Positions 15,084 through 19,972 of a stretch of DNA of 19,972 bases are shown in pieces. Both the position numbers and the translations under genes were made by a program. A model generated the notes under the pieces. That model made no database searches. It had not been told where the DNA came from and was given only the letters and a program-made list of their open reading frames with translations. Position 1 is the first letter of the stretch. The number at the start of each line of letters is the position of its first letter. Source of the stretch: JANMDR01 sp031376425 (GTDB lineage Bacteria > Pseudomonadota > Gammaproteobacteria > Burkholderiales > Usitatibacteraceae); assembly GCA_031376425.1 (NCBI GenBank), contig JANMDR010000262.1:1-19972 (forward strand). Reading direction: 5' to 3'.

Positions 15084-15101
15084 GCCGCAGAAAAGCGCGG
15101 C
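15084..15101 (+). terminator. Small hairpin after the IPTL-CTERM gene (weak terminator candidate)
   Basis: GCCGC (15084-15088) and GCGGC (15097-15101) form a 5-bp GC stem with an A-rich loop 27 bp after the stop. No T-run follows. Further on, an AT-rich palindromic run (attaattaaaattaat, 15120-15135) sits just before the GspE-like gene and may be part of its promoter. Confidence 0.25.
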
Positions 15102-15155
15102 TGAATCTGCTACGCTTATATTAATTAAAATTAATCTAACGCTAAGTGCACCGAT

Positions 15156-16973
15156 ATGTCCACATTAAAGTCAGCGCCGGTAAAACTTTTACCCTTATTG
15201 CCTTCGCCTAATAAGCATGATCGCTTTATAAATCTGCCAGAGGTATTAGAGGCCTTAACGACAGATGGTTTTATCGTTGCCGAAGATGCCAAACGTATCA
15301 CCCATGATGCGTCCACCCGCAAAACGTCACTGCATCCGCTGCAAACGGTTGTTGAATCACGTACCCGTTCCATGTTGCCACCCAATCGATTTTTAGATAT
15401 CGATACGCTCACAGAATGGTTGGCGAAGCGCGTGGGCATGGAGTTTTATAGTATTGATCCGCTGAAAATTGATCTAGCGGCTGTTACCAATGTGATGTCA
15501 TCCGACTATGCCGCTAAGCGGTCGATTTTACCGGTGGCAGTAAATGGGCGTGACGTGGTGGTGGCAACGGCGGAGCCATTTATTAGTGGCTGGGAACGTG
15601 ATTTAGCTGACATGCTGCACATGAATATTAAGCGGGTGCTGGCAAATCCGCTTGATATTAGCCGCTACATGGGTGAATTTTATAATCTCTCACGGTCAGT
15701 CAAGCGCGGCGAAAAAGCGGGTGTCACCAATAGCGTCAATAATTTTGAGCAGTTGGTAGAACTTGGCAAGGCGGGGCGCACCTTAGACGCTAATGATCAC
15801 CATATCGTCACCATCGTTGATTGGCTTTGGCAATATGCGTTTGACCAGCGAGCCAGTGATATTCATCTTGAGCCGCGCCGTGACATTGGTATTGTGCGCT
15901 TTCGGATTGATGGCGTGCTGCATCAGGTGTATCAAATACCCGCCAATATTATGGTGGCAATGACGGCGCGTATCAAAGTATTAAGCCGTATGGATGTGGT
16001 GGAGCGGCGGCGGCCGCAAGATGGTCGTATTAAAACCCGTACCGCCGATGGCGCTGAAATTGAGCTGCGTCTATCTACATTGCCAACGGCGCATGGTGAA
16101 AAGCTCGTCATGCGTATTTTTGATCCTGATGTGCTGGTGCGTGATTTTTCGGAACTGGGCTTTTCCACCGAAGATTTTGATAAATGGCAGGCGCTAATCA
16201 AAAAGCCCGGTGGCATTGTGCTCGTTACCGGCCCTACCGGCAGCGGTAAAACGACCACTTTGTACTCAACACTTAAGCTCTTGGCAACACCTGAAGTAAA
16301 CGTTTGCTCTATTGAAGACCCGATAGAAATGATCGTGCCGCAGTTTAATCAAATGCAGGTTGCACCGGGCATTGAGTTAGGCTTTGCGCAGGGTGTGCGC
16401 GCACTGATGCGCCAAGACCCCGACATTATTATGATCGGTGAGATTCGTGACCTAGAAACTGCGGAGATGGCTATTCAAAGCGCCTTAACGGGGCATTTGG
16501 TATTTAGCACCTTGCATACCAATGATGCACCCACGGCGGTAAATCGCCTGCTTGATTTAGGTGCACCACCGTATTTACTGAACTCCACCTTGCTCGGCGT
16601 GATGGCGCAGCGCCTAGTGCGCACTTTGTGTGCCCACTGTAAAACTAAAGTGCCTTTTGACGACCCTGCAGAGCAGGCGCTGTGGCGGGAAACAGTCGCG
16701 CCGTTTAAGGGCGAGTTACCACGGGAAATTTATCGTCCCGTTGGCTGTTTGGAATGTCGCAATACTGGCTATATGGGGCGTATTGGTATTTACGAAATTT
16801 TGCTGCTGGATCACAGCGTACGCAAGCTCATAACCGCCAGCGCCGATTTAGCCGCCATTACTGAACAGGCCATTAAAATGGGTATGAAGCCCCTGCGTAT
16901 TTCGGGCGCAATGAAAGTGGCGCAGGGTTTAACCACCTTGGAAGAAGTGCTGAAGGTAGCACCTCCCGGTTAG
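15156..16973 (+). CDS. GspE/PilB-family secretion or pilus assembly ATPase
   Basis: The 605-residue protein is a hexameric traffic ATPase of the type II secretion/type IV pilus class. An MshEN-like N-terminal domain spans about 72-176, the Asp box ASDIHLEP is at 233-240, Walker A GPTGSGKT at 359-366, Walker B DPDIIMIGEIRD at 421-432 and the His box STLHTN at 451-456. A zinc-binding tetracysteine motif (C492, C495, C531, C534) matches GspE and PilB. It would power assembly of a pseudopilus or pilus at the inner membrane. No secretin, pilin, PilC/GspF or other machine gene is in the window, so its machine is elsewhere or it serves a regulatory c-di-GMP-linked role through MshEN. Start ATG 15156 has only a weak ribosome site. 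Which system it belongs to cannot be told. Confidence 0.92.
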   Translation: MSTLKSAPVKLLPLLPSPNKHDRFINLPEVLEALTTDGFIVAEDAKRITHDASTRKTSLHPLQTVVESRTRSMLPPNRFLDIDTLTEWLAKRVGMEFYSIDPLKIDLAAVTNVMSSDYAAKRSILPVAVNGRDVVVATAEPFISGWERDLADMLHMNIKRVLANPLDISRYMGEFYNLSRSVKRGEKAGVTNSVNNFEQLVELGKAGRTLDANDHHIVTIVDWLWQYAFDQRASDIHLEPRRDIGIVRFRIDGVLHQVYQIPANIMVAMTARIKVLSRMDVVERRRPQDGRIKTRTADGAEIELRLSTLPTAHGEKLVMRIFDPDVLVRDFSELGFSTEDFDKWQALIKKPGGIVLVTGPTGSGKTTTLYSTLKLLATPEVNVCSIEDPIEMIVPQFNQMQVAPGIELGFAQGVRALMRQDPDIIMIGEIRDLETAEMAIQSALTGHLVFSTLHTNDAPTAVNRLLDLGAPPYLLNSTLLGVMAQRLVRTLCAHCKTKVPFDDPAEQALWRETVAPFKGELPREIYRPVGCLECRNTGYMGRIGIYEILLLDHSVRKLITASADLAAITEQAIKMGMKPLRISGAMKVAQGLTTLEEVLKVAPPG

Positions 16974-17008
16974 TAGTTTACGCCGCATAGACGTTGAAAA
17001 TGAACCAT

Positions 17009-17025
17009 CCGAGCTCTCTGCTCGG
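17009..17025. other. Hairpin between the GspE-like and deacetylase genes
   Basis: CCGAGC (17009-17014) pairs perfectly with GCTCGG (17020-17025) around a 5-base loop. No T-run follows on the plus strand, so it is a poor intrinsic terminator; it may stabilise the 5' end of the deacetylase mRNA or separate the two genes. Confidence 0.35.
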
Positions 17026-17045
17026 TACGTAAAAATAGTGTAAAA

Positions 17046-17963
17046 ATGAAACTGTTCTACTGCGATCAATTTGTTCTCCCCCTGCCTGATGGTCATCGTT
17101 TTCCCATGGAAAAATATGCCATGCTGCGGGCGCAGCTGGCTACGTCAGGTAGTTTTCGTGCTGTAGACTTTTGCGAACCCCCTGCGGCCACTGTGGAGCA
17201 ACTGATGCTGGCGCATGCTCCCGACTATGTTGAAGCGGTTGAGCGCGGCACCTTAAGCGCGGCACAAATTCGCCAAATTGGTTTTCCGTGGTCACCGCAA
17301 ATGGTGGAGCGTTCCAAACGCTCTAGTGGCGCTACCATAGCGGCAGCTAAAGAGGCGCTATTTTCAGGCATCTCCACTAATTTAGCCGGTGGCACCCATC
17401 ATGCGCATTATGATTTTGGCGCAGGGTTTTGTGTGTTTAACGATGCCGTGATTGCGGCGCGAACCTTGCAACAAAGTGGAGCCGTTAAGCGCGTGGCAAT
17501 TATTGATTGCGATGTGCATCAAGGGGATGGCACAGCAGCCATTTGTACAGGGGATTCCAGTATTTATACCTTTTCAATCCACGGTGCTAAAAATTTTCCT
17601 GCACGTAAACAGCACAGTGATTTAGATATTGATTGCGCAGATGGTATGACTGATGATGCCTATTTGACAGCCTTGGCTGATGGTTTAAGCACCACCTTTG
17701 CCGCGATTGCGCCCGATCTTGTGATCTATCTCGCTGGTGCTGACCCGTATGAAGATGATCGCCTTGGTCGGCTTAAAATTAGCAAAGCGGGGCTGGCAAC
17801 GCGTGACCGCTTAGTGTTTGCAGCCTGTGCGCAAGCCAATGCGGCGCTCGCTATTGTGATGGCAGGTGGTTATGCCAATAATATTGAAGACACCGTAACT
17901 ATTCACGCCACGACCATTTTGCAGGCTGCGCATTGGCAACGGTCGGGGCGGCGATTGTCTTGA
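17046..17963 (+). CDS. Histone-deacetylase-family (arginase-fold) amidohydrolase
   Basis: The 305-residue protein is a bacterial HDAC-superfamily enzyme, which removes acetyl or similar acyl groups from lysines, polyamines or small molecules. The charge-relay histidines are in GGTHHAH (H118, H119, H121), FGAGFCVFND follows (124-133), zinc ligands are D156 and H158 in DCDVHQGDG and D233 in AGADPYEDD, and Y276 in MAGGYANN is the catalytic tyrosine. All key residues are present, so it should be active. The length is typical for the short HDAC-like proteins of proteobacteria. The ATG at 17046 sits after an A-rich leader without a clear ribosome site. Its stop TGA (17961-17963) overlaps a TTG start for the DEXH helicase, so the two appear translationally coupled. 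The substrate is unknown. Confidence 0.92.
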   Translation: MKLFYCDQFVLPLPDGHRFPMEKYAMLRAQLATSGSFRAVDFCEPPAATVEQLMLAHAPDYVEAVERGTLSAAQIRQIGFPWSPQMVERSKRSSGATIAAAKEALFSGISTNLAGGTHHAHYDFGAGFCVFNDAVIAARTLQQSGAVKRVAIIDCDVHQGDGTAAICTGDSSIYTFSIHGAKNFPARKQHSDLDIDCADGMTDDAYLTALADGLSTTFAAIAPDLVIYLAGADPYEDDRLGRLKISKAGLATRDRLVFAACAQANAALAIVMAGGYANNIEDTVTIHATTILQAAHWQRSGRRLS

Positions 17964-19972
17964 ATCCCGCGCCAGAAGCTGATCAATTACCTGATCAATT
18001 ACCTGATCAATTACCTGGCCTGTTGCCTGAGCAAATCACGGCTTGGTTTGCCGCTAAGACATGGGCACCCTTCGCGTTCCAACGTGAGGTGTGGGAGGCG
18101 TATTTGCGCGGGGAATCCGGTCTAATCCATTGTGCCACCGGCTCGGGTAAAACCCTTGCTGCTTGGTTTGGTCCGGTGCTTGAATGGCTAGAGCATAACC
18201 CACATTATTTAGTTGCAGATATTGAAGCGCCGCCACTGACGGTGCTATGGATCACGCCAATGCGTGCCTTAGCTGCGGACACGGTTGATTCCATACAAAA
18301 GCCCATTAGCCAATTGGGTCTGCCGTGGACTGTTGGCTTGCGCACGGGGGATACATCTAGCGCCGTGCGTGCTAAGCAGAATAAGAAAATGCCCACCGCC
18401 TTAGTCACCACCCCAGAAAGTCTATGCCTAATGCTTTCGCAGCCAGACGCTGAAACTACCTTGGCATCAGTGCGTTGCGTGGTGGTGGACGAATGGCATG
18501 AGCTTTTGGGTAGCAAGCGCGGGGTGCAAGTGGAACTGGCATTGGCACGTTTACGGACGTGGCAACCCGCATTGCGGACGTGGGGGCTATCCGCCACCTT
18601 GGGCAATTTAGAGCAGGCGCGTGAGGTTTTGCTCGCAGGCAAGGTTGGCCGCATGGTGTCAGGCGTGCAAGATAAACAGGTGCTTATTGATACGCTTATC
18701 CCTAGCAATGTCCACAAGTTTCCGTGGGCGGGGCATTTGGGTTTAGTTATGGTTGAAGAAGTAGCAAAACAGCTTGATGCTTGCTTTGATATGGAGCGCA
18801 CCGATAGTGGCACCGCCTTGGTATTTACCAATACCCGATCACAAGCGGAAATTTGGTACCAAGCGCTATTGGCAATTCGCCCCATGTGGTCAGGCGAGCT
18901 GGCGCTGCATCATGGTTCGCTGGATAAATCAGTACGCCAATACGTTGAAGACGGTTTAAAATCAGGTTCCTTAAGAGCAGTGGTGGCAACATCTAGCCTT
19001 GATTTAGGCGTGGATTTTTCGCCCGTGGGTCGGGTATTGCAAATTGGCAGCCCCAAAGGGGTGGCACGGCTGCTACAGCGTGCTGGGCGCTCTGGTCATG
19101 CGCCGGGGCAGGTATCGCGCATTAGCTGCGTGCCCAGTCATGCGTTTGAATTTATTGAAGCGGCGGCCGCACGTGTCGCAGCTAATGCCAAGAAAATTGA
19201 ATCGCGGCGCTTGATAGAAGTGCCGCTTGATGTATTGGTGCAGCATTTGGTTACCCTTGCATTGGGGGATGGTTTTATTCCCGTTGAGGTGCTGCCGGAA
19301 ATTAAGAGCACGTTTGCATTTCGGAATCTAACGTCTTCGCAGTGGCAATGGGCGCTTGATTTCATTACCCGTGGTGGTGATGCGCTGCAGGCTTACCCTG
19401 AGTATCAAAAAGTAGTAGTTGATGGCGGTATTTATGTGGTGCAAAATGCCACCATTGCACGGCGACATCGGATGAATGTGGGCACCATTGTTTCTGATGC
19501 CATGATGGAAATTCGCTTTGGCAATGGCGCACGGTTGGGTTTTGTGGAGGAGAGTTTTATTGCACGCCTAAAAGCGGGTGATGCCTTTACCTTTGCGGGG
19601 CGCACCTTAGTGCTAGTGCGTATAAAAGATATGACGGCCTATGTAAAAGCCGCCAGTAGTAGCAATAAGCTGGTGCCTTCATGGGGCGGCGGCAAGATGC
19701 CGCTATCGAGTGAGCTGGCAGCGGCGGTGCGGCAAATCCTGCAAGATTTTAAGACGCAGGCGCATCAAGAACCAGAAGTAATGGCTGTTTCCCGCATGTT
19801 AGCAACGCAGCAACGGGTATCACGCATACCCGATGCTGCAGAATTATTGATTGAGCAATTTGAATCAAAAGAAGGCCACCATATTTTTATGTTCCCCTTT
19901 GCAGGGCGGCATGTGCATACTGGTTTAGCGGCGCTGCTCAGTTATCGCCTGAGTTTAATGCAGGCCGCCACG
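17960..19972 (+). CDS. Ligase-associated DEXH-box helicase (Lhr-type), 3'-partial
   Basis: An uninterrupted frame of 671 codons runs from a TTG at 17960 to the window end with no stop. It shows Lhr-family superfamily-2 helicase motifs: FQREVWEAYLRG, Walker A TGSGKT (60-65), TPMRALA, TTPESLCLML, DEWHELLGSKRGVQ (from 177), SAT (211-213), ATSSLDLGVDF and QRAGRSGH (373-380), then the start of the winged-helix and Lhr core region. The DEWHELLG form is typical of ligase-associated helicases, which act with the exonuclease and ligase in a predicted DNA-damage response. The TTG overlaps the deacetylase stop by two bases; an in-frame TTG at 17933 is an alternative. The first 22 residues contain DQLP three times, from a 12-bp tandem repeat. 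The C-terminus, probably 100-200 residues, lies outside the window. Confidence 0.9.
   Translation, partial: MNPAPEADQLPDQLPDQLPGLLPEQITAWFAAKTWAPFAFQREVWEAYLRGESGLIHCATGSGKTLAAWFGPVLEWLEHNPHYLVADIEAPPLTVLWITPMRALAADTVDSIQKPISQLGLPWTVGLRTGDTSSAVRAKQNKKMPTALVTTPESLCLMLSQPDAETTLASVRCVVVDEWHELLGSKRGVQVELALARLRTWQPALRTWGLSATLGNLEQAREVLLAGKVGRMVSGVQDKQVLIDTLIPSNVHKFPWAGHLGLVMVEEVAKQLDACFDMERTDSGTALVFTNTRSQAEIWYQALLAIRPMWSGELALHHGSLDKSVRQYVEDGLKSGSLRAVVATSSLDLGVDFSPVGRVLQIGSPKGVARLLQRAGRSGHAPGQVSRISCVPSHAFEFIEAAAARVAANAKKIESRRLIEVPLDVLVQHLVTLALGDGFIPVEVLPEIKSTFAFRNLTSSQWQWALDFITRGGDALQAYPEYQKVVVDGGIYVVQNATIARRHRMNVGTIVSDAMMEIRFGNGARLGFVEESFIARLKAGDAFTFAGRTLVLVRIKDMTAYVKAASSSNKLVPSWGGGKMPLSSELAAAVRQILQDFKTQAHQEPEVMAVSRMLATQQRVSRIPDAAELLIEQFESKEGHHIFMFPFAGRHVHTGLAALLSYRLSLMQAAT
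17981..18016 (+). repeat. Three perfect 12-bp tandem repeats
   Basis: GATCAATTACCT occurs three times in succession with no mismatch, coding for DQLP three times near the helicase N-terminus. The unit is a multiple of three, so copy-number change would alter length but not frame. Confidence 0.95.

Noticed and set aside
15061..15149. Two 7-base complementary pairs (TTAGATT/AATCTAA and GCACTTA/TAAGTGC) around the GspE-like start, suggesting a pseudoknot riboswitch
   Set aside because: They occur in parallel order so cannot nest, are short and AT-rich, and fit no riboswitch I recognise; chance is the simpler explanation.
17981..18016. Phase variation by the 12-bp repeat
   Set aside because: The unit length is a multiple of three, so gain or loss of copies cannot switch the helicase frame.

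Overview
The window looks like a chromosomal stretch of a Gram-negative proteobacterium, most likely beta- or gammaproteobacterial. The evidence is a surface protein ending in an IPTL-CTERM-type tail, a GspE/PilB-type ATPase with a zinc tetracysteine motif, a REP-like 'cgaaggctgg' palindrome common in those classes, and a ligase-associated DNA repair gene set also known from pseudomonads. The lineage is inferred from gene content only. Intergenic spaces are short; no gene-free stretch exceeds about 300 bases, and I saw no rRNA, tRNA, CRISPR array or transposase.

Region 1 (1-4657, plus strand) is a three-gene cassette: a ferritin-like-domain protein cut by the left window edge, a LodA/GoxA-type cysteine tryptophylquinone (CTQ) oxidase, and a LodB-type flavoprotein, the class that matures CTQ in the known LodA/LodB pair. 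These genes favour C/G-ended codons more than the rest of the window. Region 2 (4658-5804) is a seam: a REP-like long palindrome, a small Xre regulator that seems to have lost its C-terminus beside that palindrome but keeps a palindromic site upstream, and a small zinc-ribbon membrane protein.

Region 3 (5805-8183, minus strand) is a soluble PAS-PAS-kinase-REC-REC protein whose kinase core and first receiver have lost their key residues while the last receiver keeps its own. It is divergent, across only 37 bp, from Region 4 (8221-11018): a metallo-beta-lactamase-fold ligase-associated exonuclease whose stop overlaps the start of an ATP-dependent DNA ligase.

Region 5 (11149-16973) holds a 1.3-kilo-residue secreted protein (parallel beta-helix, seven or eight cadherin/Ig-like repeats, IPTL-CTERM tail) and a lone GspE/PilB-like ATPase. 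Region 6 (17046-19972) is a histone-deacetylase-family enzyme whose stop overlaps a TTG start for a ligase-associated Lhr-type DEXH helicase, which runs off the right edge. Exonuclease, ligase and helicase are normally close neighbours, so about 6.9 kb of unrelated genes appears to separate the helicase from its partners here, and the helicase is instead coupled to the deacetylase.

Most candidate-novel points: the ferritin-like/CTQ-oxidase/flavoprotein triad, the pseudo-hybrid-kinase next to the repair genes, and the split repair module with deacetylase-helicase coupling.
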